This document shows, in pieces, positions 9,407-23,531 of a stretch of DNA of 64,000 nucleotides. The stretch is from the NCBI RefSeq assembly GCF_041260155.1, contig NC_091936.1, positions 44,428,930 through 44,492,929 of the forward strand, written 5' to 3'. The notes beneath the pieces are model-generated. The model did no database searches. It saw only the letters and a list, made by a program, of their open reading frames with translations, and was not told the origin of the DNA. Source of the stretch: Ptychodera flava (taxonomy: Eukaryota > Hemichordata > Enteropneusta > Ptychoderidae). The position numbers and the translations under genes are program-made. Every line of letters starts with the position of its first letter. The stretch's first letter is position 1.

Positions 9407-12397
9407 GGGACTGGACATAAATTAGGGGGGGGGGGGAATGGGCCGGTGTTTTTTGTGGGTGGGTCGCAAATTTTCGCGCAAGCATTTTGAAGGGTCATAA
9501 AATTTTGTGCAAGCCTATGGGGGAGGGTCACCTTTTTTTCATGCATCAAAGCTGAAATTGCATGTGCACGTATTGAAGAATATGGAATACTGAAAAAAGA
9601 AAAAATACCTCCTGGCACTTTCATTTTCTGCCATTACCATTTTCGGCGCGCCCTTCGGGTGCAAATTTCAGGTATAATAAACAATGTATTGATGATCCAA
9701 GCAGCCACATTGATTTATGTTGTCATGTTTTCTACTTATTCAACTCCTCTATTGTGCTTAACGGTCCCCTATAATGACTCTTTCAATAACAATTTGGGAG
9801 ATCACTTATTTGACATCATTCTCCCATTGACAATACATTGGGTATAGGTTGGTGTCAAACGTTCATGTCGCTGTATGTACATTTTTTATTTTTTGAGGAC
9901 ATTGACAGAATACAAACTATTCAGAATAGTGCATAGTTTGATCAATAACAACTGGAAGCTTCAGGTTGAACAACTTTTGAATAACAAAATAATCGCAATC
10001 ATACCAATCCATAATCCAATAACACTAGGTCAAAATTTGTAAGACAATAGTTGTAAACATAGACACAAAACAGCACAGAACAGACAGTAAATAGACGGTA
10101 CACAAACAAAGTCATAATTTAGGATCAGATAACCTATGAGTTACTTGTAGTTTCCTCACAGCCTACAATGTATAGTGAATCAACATTTTGGTGAAATTCT
10201 AAAAATCAAATTTCTTGCACAACCATTGACTTGAAACCCCTCTAGTCTAATCATGAATATTAATACTAATAATTAGGTGTACATAAATGCACAGGTCTAC
10301 CAAGTTTTGTATCGGAAAAAAATTATTCATAGTTTCATCATAGACTGCCATGTATAGTGAATCAACATTTCGGTGAAATTCCAAAATCAAATTTCTTGCA
10401 CACCCATTGACTTGAAACCACTCTAGTCTAATCATAAACATTAATACCAATAATCAGGTGTACATAAATGCACAGATTTACTTAGTTTTGTATTGTAAAA
10501 AAATTATTAATAGTTTCATCATAGACTGCCATGTATAGTGAATCGACATTTCAGTGATATGCCAAAATCAAATTTCTTGCACACCCATTGACTTGAAACC
10601 ACTCTACTCTAATCATGAACATTAATACCAATAATCAAGTGTACATAAATGCACAGATTTTCCTATTTTTGTATGGAAAAAATTGTTAATAGGGTTTCAT
10701 CATAGACTGCCATGTATAATGAATCAACATTTCGGTGAAATTCCAAAATCAAATTTCTTGCACAACCATTGACTTGAAACCACTCTACTCTAATCATGAA
10801 CATTGATACCAATAATTGAGTGTACATAAATGCACAGATTTTCCTATTTTTGTATTGGAAAAAAATTATTCATAGGGTTTCATCATAGACTGCCATGTAT
10901 CATGAATCAACATTTTGGTGAAATTCTCAAATCAAAGCTCTTGCACAACCATTGACTTTAAAGCATTCTAGTCTAATCATGAACATTAATACCAATAATC
11001 AAGTGTACATTAATGCACTGAGTTACCTAGTTTTGTTTTGGAAAAAAATTATTCATAGTTTCATCATAGACTGACATGCATAGTGAATTGACATTTAAGT
11101 GATATGCCAAAATCAAATTTCTTGCACAACCATTGTCTAATCATGAACATTAGTACCAATAATTGAGAGTACATAAATGCACAGATTTTCCTATTTTTGT
11201 ATTGGAAAAAAATTATTCATAGGGTTTCATAGACTGCCATGTATAGTGAATCAACATCTCGGTGAAATTCCAAATTCAAATTTCTTGCACACACATGGAC
11301 TTGTAACAACTCTAGTCTAATCAAGAACATAAAGATCAATAATCAAGCATACATAAATACACAGATTTGCCAAGCTTTGTATTTTAAAAAAATTATTCAT
11401 AGTTTCGTCATAGACTACGATGTATAATGAGAATGTAATGTGAATTTTATGCGAAATTCCAAAAACAAAGTTATTGTACACAGATGCACGTGTTACCACC
11501 CTCTTCTAATCAAGCACAATTATGTCAATTATTCAGGGTCCATATATGCACAAATAGTGCATATTTTTAATTCTGAAAATTTTTTTTTACAGTTTTGTCA
11601 TAGACTCCCATGTATAATGGATCAACAGTTTATGCAAAATTCCAAAAACAAAGTTATTGTACACAGATGCACGTGTTACCACCCTCTTCTAATTAAGCAC
11701 AATTATATCAATTATTCAGGGTCCATTAGTGCAAATTTTAAATTCTGAAAATTTTTTTTATTTTTTTACAGTTTTGTCATAGACTCCCATGTATAGTTTT
11801 GTCATAGACTCCCATGTATAGTGGATCAACATTTTGAGCGAAATTCCAAAATCAAATATCTTGTTTACATGTGCACTTGTAAACAACCCATGCTAATCAA
11901 GTATATCTATATCAGTTATTAAACATCTATATATGAACAGATATTGCTAGTTTTATACTGGAAAATACACGTTCGTAGTTTTCTTATAGTCGACTACCAT
12001 GTATAGTGAATCAACATTATCGATGAAAACTAAAAATTACATTTTTTGTACAGGCATGCACTTTTTACCTGCCACTTCCAGCAAAGTACATTTAGATGAA
12101 TTATCACACACATATGATTTGATATTTTTTGGACAACGTGTTATATCGGCCACATTTTGCCATCCTTTCGGGAGGGCGACTTAAAAAGTAAAGCAAGTCA
12201 GAAGGGACTCTTGAACACATTGCGGGTTTGTTGGGGGGGGGGGTATTGAGTAACAGGGGAGGGTCACTTATTTTCATGCACGGATAAGGGGGAGGGTCAC
12301 TAATTTTTGTGCATGAACTTTTGAAGGGTCACTATTTTTGATGCAGCGGTGTTTCGAAAAACACCGGCCCCACCCCCTGTAATTTATGTCCAGTCCC
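9407..12397. mobile_element. ~3.0-kb inverted-repeat element carrying an internal satellite
   Basis: The left end reads GGGACTGGACATAAATTA (9407-9424), followed by a poly-G run and CCGGTGTTTTT. The right end (12380-12397) is the exact reverse complement of the first 18 bases, and poly-G, GGCCGGTGTTT and GAGGGTCAC motifs recur inverted at 12230-12380. The interior is mostly a ~182-bp tandem repeat (listed separately). I see no transposase or clear target duplication. Confidence 0.75.
10140..12045 (+). repeat. ~182-bp tandem repeat, about 11 copies
   Basis: Units share TAGACTGCCATGTATAGTGA, then CAACATTTCGGTGAAATTCC, then TTTCTTGCACAACCATTGAC. Starts fall near 10160, 10343, 10523, 10707, 10891, 11068, 11227, 11409, 11590, 11800 and 11990. 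Copies after 11400 are more diverged. Confidence 0.9.
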
Positions 12398-14374
12398 ATG
12401 GTATACTTTTATCAACATGTTCATTTGAAGGAATTCCCATATTGAAACCAAAGATGCATCTCGCTACAAAATAGTTGGGTGAGGTGATACCTGCAGCAAA
12501 TCTAAAATTTTGTGATGGACGTACATATACAGATATTGTGACTGATCAAAAAAGCTCTATATGCTGTACATAAATACAGTAAATGAAAGCTAACAGTAAA
12601 AGCATAATTATTTCTGTAAAAATATAACCCTGGAAAAGAATCAGATTATATCTTCTATCTGTGACTTGTGAATGAATACATTCTGACAGGTAGCACACTC
12701 TGTTTTAATAAGGTGTATCACTTTTAATTTATAAAAAGAAGCAACTTTGTATAAAATACACAATAGGAAATTCATGACAGAAATGTTTTCTATTACAATA
12801 AACACATCCATGATGCAAACAAGCATGTATGCATGCATAGCTACATGTATCTCAGATATACATTAAAAAAATAGGAAGGATGGAAGATAACACAGTTAAG
12901 CTAAATAAGTATTATCACGAAAAATAGAATCACGAAATGAAACGGAGATGATGTGGCTGTATATGTATGAAGGTCGTTAAGTACAATTTCGGTTTACCTT
13001 CGTCATCATTTTCACTTACATTGTAACTCACACGGAATACCACTGGCAGTGGCTAAAAGTCTGACAGAAAATGCCAGAAAAGGAAAGAAGCGTAATTTTC
13101 CTCAAAGTGTTGTAAAATCTGCTGCGTTTTTGGTTGTCTACTGTACTTTATGAAGACAACCATTCTCCCCACATCCCCCCACTAAGTAATGTTGAATTGT
13201 GATATGTCTAAAGGGTAACCAAGTTCCTTTTAGTATCACAACTTTCAAATTTTGATTCGGAATAATGTGCGGCTGATCAGTTTCAGCATGTTCATTTGCT
13301 ACCATACTATCTTGTGAAAGTGTCAAAGCTTATTATTGGGGGATGAGATGATAAAATATTGCAGTCTTTTAAGAAAGTGTAATTGTTGAATGGATCTCAT
13401 TGATTGATTTTTACTACAACTTCCTTAAATTCTTTATGCATATGTTATTTTTAGAAGCATCCATTCAATAGCATCTAAGTTTCCCTTTAAAAAATTCCAA
13501 CAATACGAATTTGGATTCTGCAAATGCAAAATAGACCTAACTGGGAGGTAACTACATTCTGTTGTTGTCAGGATTTTTTGTTCATATTCACAGAAATAAT
13601 GCCAACTTATTAAGGTCGAAAAAATGCAAAGCAAACAGAATTATTGACATCATTCCGAGACTTCTATAAACAATGCAATGATTGATAACTAGCAAGTACA
13701 AAGCGGAATACTTTGAAAAGTTCCAATGACAGAGACTCTAACCAAACTTCCAGATGACAAACATGAATTCTATCTTCCTAAGGACTACAGTCACAACACA
13801 CCACTACTGTACACCATAGTCTGACATGAACAACTAGTCACATGACATGCTTTCTCAATCCTCCCTCTGCAGACCTTTTTTCAGGTTTCTTTTTGTTTCT
13901 TTTTAATGGGCCATGAAGACTTCTTTCAAATATACAAAATCATATCTGCTAAAGAACAAAGTATGTTTTTTTTTGAAAACTAATCAAGTGAATTCCCATC
14001 AAAACACTATGTTGTGATTAACAATAAATTAACAAGTACGAATCTTACATGAAAGTAAGCTTAAATACTTAAAATAGCTCAACAACAATCCAATTCTTTG
14101 TCAAGGTCTGGCCTAATATGAAATTGCTGTCACATCAATCTATTAATTCTTCATGTCTTGTCAGTGACAGTATTTCACAAACTTAATAACTTTCTGTATT
14201 GCTGTTGGCTTGTGACTGAGGTGGCTGCCTCCAGTGACCCTTCAAAACACAGTCTTCTAGTGTGAAAAAAAAAAACAATATCTGTGGTGGTGAGAATCTG
14301 GGATTCTTCAAAATGAGGTATGAGATTATTGCATTTTGATGTCATATGTTTCACAAGCGACCTAACGGCCGATA
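12398..14374. other. Intergenic, no gene recognised
   Basis: AT-rich sequence with short open frames on both strands. None shows a recognisable motif or paired splice sites. No tandem array is visible. Confidence 0.4.
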
Positions 14375-15864
14375 TAGCTCCGCTGTGTATATGTAGAGAA
14401 TAACTATTTTTGACACATGTTGATGAAGAAGGTGGAAATCTTTGATAGCTCATTTCAATGGCCAGAAAAAAGTGGCTAAAATAGCTGCAAAAATACACAA
14501 TTGAAGATTTCATCATAATTTGAATATATCACATTGGATCATCCCTGAGAACATGTCAACCAAAGCTATCTGACGAGTAGTTTTTTGAGAATGAAATTTT
14601 CTGACCAAAAATGGCAAAAATTGCCCCAAAAATAAAAATTGCAGATTTCACCATAATTTCAATATATCATATATTAAAATAATCCCTTGGAACCTGTATA
14701 CCAAATATCAAAGCTATCGACTTGCAGTTTTTGAGAAACAAATTTTTGACCAAAAATGGCAAAAATTGCCCCCAAAATACAAAATTGCAGATTTCACCAT
14801 AATTTCAATATATCACATTTAATTCATCTGTAGGAACCTGCATATCAAATTTCAAAGCTATCAGACCAGTACTTTTTGAGAAACACATTTTTTGACCAAA
14901 AATGGCCAAAATTGCCCTAAACATACAAAATTTCTTTATATATATCAAGATTTCTTTATAATTTTAATAAATATCATTTAGATCATCTGTAGGAACCTGT
15001 GTACCAAATTTCAAAGCTATCAGATGAGTAGTAATGGAAATACACGTTTTTTTACTAAAAATGGCAAAAATTGCCCCAAAAATACAAAATTACAGATTCC
15101 ATCGGAAATTCAATACATTTTACTAAGTTCATCTGTAGAAACCTATATATCAAATCTCAAAGTTATCAGACCAGTACTTTTTGAGAAATACATTTTTTGA
15201 CCAAAAATGGAAAAAATTGCTTCAAAAATACAAAATTGCAGATTTCATCACAATTTCAATAAATATCATTTAGTTGATCTGTAGAAACGTGTATACCAAA
15301 TTTCAAAGCTATCAGATGAGTAGTTTTGGAAATACAAATTTTTTGACTAAAAATGGCAAAAATTGCCTTAAAAATGCAAATTTGCATATTTCTGCACAAT
15401 TTGAAGAAATCTGAAATAGATCATCCCTAGGGACCTATGCACCAAATATCAAAGCTATCTGACTGGCAGTTTTGAATAAGAAGATTTTTAAAGATTTTTT
15501 TACCGAAAACGACAAAAATTGCCTTAAAAATACAAATATGCAAATTCCACCACGATTTGAAGAAATCTAACTGAGGTCACCCTAAGTAAACTGCATATCA
15601 AATTTCAAAGCAATCGGACTAGCGGTTTCAGAGAAGAAGATTTTTTTACCAAAAACAGTAAAAAAATGCCCCCAAAATACAAATTTCCAAATTTCACCAC
15701 GATTTGAAAAAAACTTAAGTGAGGTTACCCCAAGTGAACTGCATATAAACTTTCAAAGCAATCGGACTTGCGGTTTCAGAGAAAAAGGCAATTGTTGACG
15801 GACGCCGGACGACAACGGAAAATCAACCTATTTGATAAGCTCCGTGTCGCTGACAGCGGAGCTA
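14375..15864. mobile_element. 1.49-kb inverted-repeat element with ~149-bp internal repeats
   Basis: A 12-bp perfect terminal inverted repeat: TAGCTCCGCTGT (14375-14386) and ACAGCGGAGCTA (15853-15864). Between them lie about nine diverged copies of a ~149-bp unit containing GCAGATTTCACCATAATTTC, AAATTTCAAAGCTATCAGA and TTGACCAAAAATGGC. The right end also carries AGCTCCGTGTCGCTGA, which can fold against the terminal repeat. Related decayed sequence occurs near 21690-22330 and 24740-25560. Confidence 0.75.
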
Positions 15865-17315
15865 AAAAGTTGTCAAGTCAAAAGCTTATCTTCAATCTGT
15901 ACAATTTTTCCAAATGATGATTCAAGCTGAGAGGAGAATGTGTCTTTGTGAATCAACTTCTAAAACAGGGTAAATACACATTTTTCTACGTAATCTTTTA
16001 GAATGTGACTGGTAAACTCCAACATTGAAACTGGTTAAAATTGTGAGTTTGGCATAGCCTCTGCATTGAATCTCAATGACTAGTTGTGTGTGATGAATCA
16101 GTGATGTTATACAAATATTCAACAGCCCTTCCTGGATGTCTTACACTTCAAATACATTCGCTATTCATTTTTGTATCACTCCCACCGTTTTGCTGAGATT
16201 TTGGAACACAGATACATGATTTATGAACCCTTGTACTATCTCCAATGTCCCCTGACATAATTACATGTACATTGATACCCATGCACAAGAGTAACCTTAG
16301 TCACCATCTTTAATAAACACCCTTAACAAAGACTCTTAAACACCAGTTGAAATTAATTGTATACAAGTCATCAGATCTACAGGAACTGAATGGACTTAAC
16401 CACACCTGACTTTGAAAGCTATATGTACTTGGTCAAATATCTTGTGAGGTTGACGATACATGTCTACATCTCATTTGAAACCAAAATTCATGATGCCTTG
16501 CTTTTGCTGCTTTTTCATATTGAAAATTCACAGAACAGTTAAAGAATACTCCCCTTTCCAAAGATGACTTGTACGCCTGCAAATTTGCTAAATCACTTTT
16601 ATAAAATGAAACGTTTTTATAGCAGTCTTAACAACAATCATTAAGAAGGGGTAGTCACTTACACCAGACAAAGAAGATCCATGCCAGATGTGGGAAAAGA
16701 CATTTGGAAAGGTAAACGCCAGTTTGTGTGTTCCCATGAACACTTTTAATGCAAATTATTTAAACACTAAATATAAAGTAAAATGTTACATTAAAACTTT
16801 CGTGATTTTTAGTGTCCCTTCGTATTGCTTCACTGCATTTGGGTTTCAATCTGCCCACCCCTCTGATGCCCTGTAAAATAGAAGACTCCTATTATGACCA
16901 GGAATAACTTGATCATACCACACACTCTACAGGGAAAACAGGGATGGATGGATTGATGTAAATGTACAGACACTTCAAATCACATCACTTGACCTTTTGT
17001 TTTGTTGGCAGAAATTAAAAACAAAAATCAAAAAAATAATTTTAAAAGACCATGTCACTACACTTAAAAATGTTGAAGCTGACTGACACACAATTACAAA
17101 TACAGGTGAAATATCTGTAAATCTTAAATATTTCTCAAAATACTGATTTAAACCAAAAGTCTTTGATATTAAATGGAGCTATTTCTACTACCATATTCAT
17201 CTGGGCTGCAATATGATCTGAATTCCCTGTTAGCTGTATTTGATATAGAGGACTGACAATGTCCACTTTCTGATCAAAATATTGGACAAATTTGGGTCAA
17301 TAGGCCAGAAGGCTG

Positions 17316-17895
17316 TAGCTGATTGGTAGATTGTAATTACTCACAGCAACTTAAGGAGTCTGAAATGAAGGATATTTTGTAGTTGATTGGCTGTTTTGAA
17401 ATGATTCATTGATATCAATGATATGCAGCTAACCAATATCTGTTCAACACGGAAAGTTGTTCACCACACAAGGGATTAGCCTAGTATCTCATTATGGGCT
17501 GAAATCACCAATCTTAGTGTTTCACTACACACATGTTCTATGAATTGCTACAATTTTGATTTTAAAATGTTTCCTGATGTGAAAGCTTGATTGCTGTGTG
17601 AATTCAGACTGCAGTCACTGTCTGTCTTTCAATGCATATGCCCCTACATTGACAAATTCTGATTTTTGATTCAAGTTCTTTCTAGAATGGTAAAGAATTC
17701 TTTCTGATAGTTTGCCCTATCTACTGACAGGAAACTTGCTGTTGTACGAGCCTTGACCTATTTACACCTGGCATTGTGCAACGTTGAAGAGGATTGTATC
17801 TCATTGGTTAGCCGAGTACCATGGACATTAATGAATCATTTCAAATCAGCCAATCAGATACACAATAGCTTTAGCTTCAGACTCCTTAAGTTACT
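17316..17895. repeat. Inverted pair of a ~125-bp interspersed repeat
   Basis: The segment 17316-17440 (CACAGCAACTTAAGGAGTCTGA, then GATTGGCTG, then GAAATGATTCATTGAT) is matched in reverse complement at about 17785-17895. The ~340 bp between them is unrelated. A weaker relative lies in the MITE at 1258-1310. Confidence 0.65.
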
Positions 17896-20800
17896 GTGAA
17901 TTATTAAAATAAACTATTATTATTATTATTAAAATCATCAATAAGCTCTACCCATGTGAGCCACTGCACATTGGTCTGATATTTGCATACTTGTAGCAAA
18001 CAAATTTATACACACAGGAAAGTGTTTCAAATTTGCAACTTTTTCTGGCAAAGACGAAGTAGTCTCTTATACATGACATATGAATCCAGAACAAGTATGT
18101 TTATAACCTCTATGGAAACATAAGGATACATGACAACTGTCTCATTTATCTTTCCTAATGAAAGTTGATGATTTGTACATTTTGAAGGTTTTGAAAATTC
18201 AAATGATGACAAGTTCAAGTCTGAAAACAATGTGTGCCTTCAAAGAAGACGGCCATAATTTACAAAGATGATGTTGAACACTGCAAATAATTGTCTTAGA
18301 CATACAATGTAACAAATGTCATATGTAAAAAAGGATGCCATACATAAATTGATCCTTCACTTTCACCAAGATACATGCATGGCGGTCTAGATCTGTTGAA
18401 ATGGGCCAGCTGGTACAAATTCCCTAAGAAATGTGAAGTATGTTCATTCTGCATCAATGACATACCTTCAGAACGGCAGAAAATGACCACTTAAAAATTA
18501 AATGACCTTTTCCCATTGTGTGCAGGTCCAGCTCCACAGTGAGAATACTTAGGTTGCACCAATATTCTATGGAAGGCAGGACTCAAAGCATTGAGACATT
18601 CATTGTTTGTCACATTGCCGACCAAATGAACAGCCACACATTCATAGAATGGCCAAATGATTATAAAATTCTCCTTTTTGTTCACTAGTATCTGAATATA
18701 ATGTACTGTCCCTTGTTCTTCATTGCATATTTTGAATAAATATCTCATAGATCATACAGCCATGTAAGAAACTAGAGTCAGTGCAGAAGAAACTTGGATT
18801 GAAACTTGACTGATGGGTAACTTAGACATCCTAAACTCTTCACTTGAAAGATATACATGTATGCAGGGCAACCCAAAGCCCCTTCAAAGTTGTTCAATTC
18901 TTTTAAAATATATATTAATGACCGATCATTTCTGGCATTAGTCTCGCCGCCCAAATACTCAAGTTTCAAATGATAATACAGTCATTGTTTTTGACACACT
19001 GGAAGCGAAAACGTATAAAGAACATATTAACTTGTGATGGTTTACTTTATTACTTGAAATGGCATCACAAAATGTCATTGCTGTTTGATTTGCATCTATA
19101 TAGATATAAATCGGCCCAAAAATAGGCAAAAATAAATCAGTTGAACATAATTAAATATATTTATAGTTTTCATTGAAAGGTTACCAAACTAGACATACTT
19201 GAAAAAGTTCACACCTACATTTCTACACTCTAGTTACAGCTTTGGAAGCATCCGGAAAGAAAACTTTTAAAATGGACTTAGAAGTCGACACTCAGACAAG
19301 TTGCAACCAGTCAGAAACCAGAAATAAAAAAATGTCTCCAGCTAAAATAAGGGAAGACGTGAGACTTGCTTCAATAACTCACGGGGTATTGTTATAACTT
19401 CTGTAGCCAACAGTATTAACATACCCTAAATTTATGAAAAAAAGTCTCGTAAAAGATTTTTGTATGTACATGCATGGTTATAAGAACACAACATTTATCC
19501 GATATAAAGGCCACCAAACGGGAACAGCCACAAGATGTATCAAGATGCAGTTGTATTTCAGTCTGTTTATAAAGATAAGTTTTTCTTTTTGCAAGTATAA
19601 AAATGATTTTCTTTCTTTTTTTGGAGAAATCTGCCAAAATATAATACAAGTTTCTTCCAAACTGCAGCAAATAACTTACAAAGTATAAAAAGGTAGCATT
19701 CTAATCATCTTGTGACTGCTTTCCCATTTGCTGGTCTTTTCACACTACAAATTTACAGTACATCAACACAGAAATATCAAAGGTAATTTCTACTAAGAAA
19801 TTTCTCATTTCAAAAGTGACACTAGCATTTAATACACTTCATAAAAAATTGTCCTTATAATAAGTCTTTTAAAACAGCTAGGTATCCCTTCTTGTTTTTA
19901 CAGATTTCCTGATAAGGTTAAGTATGGGAAAATGTAGTTTTCTGCTTGTGGTGGTTTTCCATGATGAAACATCTTTAACCTTGCAATTATGACTGGAAAA
20001 TTGGGAAAAGGCCTCTGTAATGTCAAAAGATGGATGCATTGATGTGCTGTGCTTAAACTTGTGGCTGCTTAAGCAGGATTGGTAGATTCAAAGGTAACGA
20101 TAATACAACTGATAATATGACACTCGGCATGTATTTGGTTTTTCTAGATAAACAATATTTTGTGTTTCACCAAATTAAGTAATATACACCAACCCTAACT
20201 TTGATTGTATACACAAGAGTTTTCACCACTTTTGCATCTGTGTTTGCGTAATTTCACACTTTACCAACAAAATGAAGGCTGATGATACCAGTACATTGTC
20301 CATTGGCTTCAGGTTAGTCAGCCATGTTGTGCCGCATCTACAGCTATGTTCAGAATACTGAAAATGTTGTACACAACAAGTATTTTTTAAAACATTTGAT
20401 TATTGGCAAATCTTTACAGTGGACAACGACTACAGCCTTCAACTCTCTGATGCTCAGTGTACAACAAAACTGTAGCTCAGCATTCCTCAATGATCTGTTT
20501 ACAGAATGAACCTACTAATGTTAAGTAATAGGTGTTTCACAGTACCAAACATGGTAGCAAAATGGTTAAAAACATCCCAAGCTTTCTTCATAATCTTAGA
20601 CACATGATTCAGTTTCTACATTTCTATGTATGTGTTTGGTTCCTTAACTTTGGCATTGTTGGGAATGAAATCATGAATCCAGGATTCTTGATATGTCTCA
20701 TAGAATATCATCCAAATGGTGATTAGATTCCCACTGCCAACAGAGCAGGAATTCGTGATAACAATATGGAAAGGTTGTTAATGTCAATGTACTATTGTCA

Positions 20801-22399
20801 TGAGTGACGCAGCCAAAATGTAAACGTTATTTTGCAAAATAAATGTCCTAACTCATTCGCCAAAGTTCATGGCTAAAAATCTTAATTTGCCATACATATT
20901 GCTAAACCCATCTGCCATACTTGCACATAAATGCCTAACTCACCTGCCATTCAGGTACATACTTAACTCACCTGCTACACAAGTGCATTGCCTACTCCTC
21001 TGCACTATTACAAGCTGTAATGCATTTACTACAGCTGTATGGTGTAATAATTCAATAAAAAATGCACAACAAAACTGCTACAGACAAAAGTACCTCTGAG
21101 GTTGCCCTTTTCTGATTTTTTCTTCTAAAATAAATGTAAATAATTTTCATACAATCAAAGTTTTTGGACAAATGGTGCTACTCTACTCTTTATCTGTGAA
21201 AATATCAAAGTCCAACAATGATTCTTTCCTTCTGAGGTTTGGCAACAACTTTTTTCTTGTGGCCAGTGTGTTTCATCCTGATATGTAGTTTACATGAGGA
21301 TGGTTTTCATACAAGTAAAGATCAAATTTTAACCATTTTAAATTAAATTTTGACTAAAATGACAAAGTGTCAAAAATGGTTACAGCTTCAACCAAGACAC
21401 ATTCTTTGTTCTATGGTCGCACTTTTTTTCACTGCAATAAATTGAAAAAGTCATGCAAGGTTCATGACTTTGTTTTTGTAGTAAAATCTTTTTTCTTTGA
21501 AACAATTATTGATGATAACAGCACAATGTTAGCACTAGCTAAGCTTTACCTTATCTATAAACCATGTTCTTGTTTGCTGAATATATTGATTATGTCACCA
21601 TAATGCCATGATGCTAAAGTATCACATACACTGAAGTACAAACCTCATACTTTTCCTACTTTCTACATTTATATTTGATGACCTACCAGTAGTGGCCAAT
21701 ACAGCTCCGCAGTGCTTTTGTGATACACAAATTTTACAGAAACACTGGACATTTCGATTTTATGAAGTTGATAATTTATACAACTTTGAAAACAAATTAT
21801 GACACAATCCCTTTGCACTCGAAACAAAGACACATAAAAGCAACAACTCGGCTGTAGTGATAAGGAAGAATATAGACAGAACTTTCAAACCAAGAAAGAC
21901 AAGATTTCTTTCTCATAATTACTGCACACTAAATCTTGTTGCTACGTTTTTTCTATGCAATTGAAGGTGGTTGGTGTTGCTGTGGATTGAACAAAGACCC
22001 TAATGCTATTCATTTACACTGAGATCAACACGTACAATCCATTAACTCACAATTTGAACACATCTGAGTAAAGAGTCCTAAAAAACCCAGAAACTAAATA
22101 TTAGAGCTAATATGACCTTTAGAGTCTGAGAAGATTTTTCTGACAAAACATGACAAAAATATCCTCAAACATGCTACATTGTGAATTCAGTCACAATTTG
22201 CACAAACCTGTATGAGTTAATCCTGGACCTCTTAAACCAAACTTGAAGGTTATCACACAAGAATTTTTTGTGAAGACTCTTTGTCTGGAAATGACAGCAT
22301 AAATTGTGAGTGGTATAGGCAAATATTGGTGACCCCAAACACCATCTAGGCCACAAATTTGATTGATATTATACTTTAAAAATATGTTCCAATAATATG

Positions 22400-22740
22400 G
22401 TTTTCAAAAATAGGTAGGTTGGTAGAAATTTGTTTTCCAAAATATTTTTATTTTTAAATATGAATTTTTCAGGGGTTCGGGGGGGGGGGGGGGGGGGGTC
22501 AAGCACTGGCCATAACATTTCCAGAAAAATGTATCATACATATAAAGGAAAAAAACATAAAAGACATCCTTGTTCAAGCAAAAATCAAATGCCAAGTAAC
22601 GAACGCGTGGTTTTACGGGGTTTTTGTTTCCTTTTTTTAACTTCCGTGTTTACATAGCTCTAAAACGTTTTAGGGTCAGCAGGTAAAAAATAGGGTAGGT
22701 CGGGTTATCGGAACAGCACAATTTTTTTTTGTTCAGCCCT
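22400..22740. repeat. Poly-G-bearing repeat
   Basis: A run of about 19 G at 22480-22498 follows TTTTTCAGGGGTTC and is followed by AT-rich sequence and AGGGTAGGTCGGGTTATCGG. Its style matches the other poly-G repeats in the window (9005, 9425, 12230, 58825). The ends are not defined. Confidence 0.4.
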
Positions 22741-23077
22741 ATACCTTTATAACTGTGAACCAAATATTGAACCACTGTGACCTGTGATTTTTAAGTGACA
22801 CAAGTTGATAGTTAACAGCAGATAGACTGACAATAGTTTGCAAACCTGTTAATGAAGACAGTGCTGCCTACACGCGCATGCAATAGTACAGGTGTGTTGA
22901 TTTTCAGCCTGATTTAGGTTTGCTATCGATGAAGTACTGCTTATCAGTTATTTTGTTCACTGACAGTTCAACACTGTTTAAAGGGCCAAAAGCTATAACT
23001 TTGACAATTTTTTCATTATTTTTGAATTCTTTGCCGATTGCAAGTGTTGACAAGCTCAATAGTATGTGTTTCAATGT

Positions 23078-23143
23078 ACTTTGGTGAGAAGAATAAGAAC
23101 TTGATATACTTAATATACTTTGGTGAGAAGAATAAGAACTTGA
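23078..23143 (+). repeat. Short direct duplication
   Basis: ACTTTGGTGAGAAGAATAAG occurs twice, 39 bp apart, immediately before the large palindrome. Confidence 0.7.
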
Positions 23144-23531
23144 TGATTTTTTTCACATTAGTGTAGAGTGTCAACCACAGTTTCTTGTTCTACTCTTCAA
23201 AACAGGTTGAGATACAATATTCAGTTTGTCAACTTTACCTGTACATGTACAACTGTACAGACTGCTTTGTTGTTGTTGACAGTAAATTCTGGATGTCATG
23301 AGAATTAAAATGAAAACAAAGTGCATTTTGCATGTGTGTTGCTTACATGCAAAATGCACTTTCTTTTCATTTTAATTCTAATGACAACCAGAATTTACTG
23401 TCAATAATAACAATGCAGTCTGTACGTGTACAGGTAAAGTTGACAAACTGAATAGTGTATCTCAACCTGTTTTGAAGAGTAGAACAAGAAACTGTGGTTG
23501 ACACTCTACACAAATGTGAAAAAAATCATCA
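23141..23531. repeat. 390-bp palindrome (arms ~190 bp)
   Basis: The left arm 23141-23335 and right arm 23345-23531 are near-perfect reverse complements around a 9-bp centre (GTGTTGCTT). The arms differ by a few substitutions and a small indel near 23250. A diverged single-arm relative (CAAGAAACTGTGTTTGA and AAACTGAATATTGTG) lies near 60020-60110, so this belongs to a repeat family. A transcript would fold into a long dsRNA hairpin. Confidence 0.85.
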
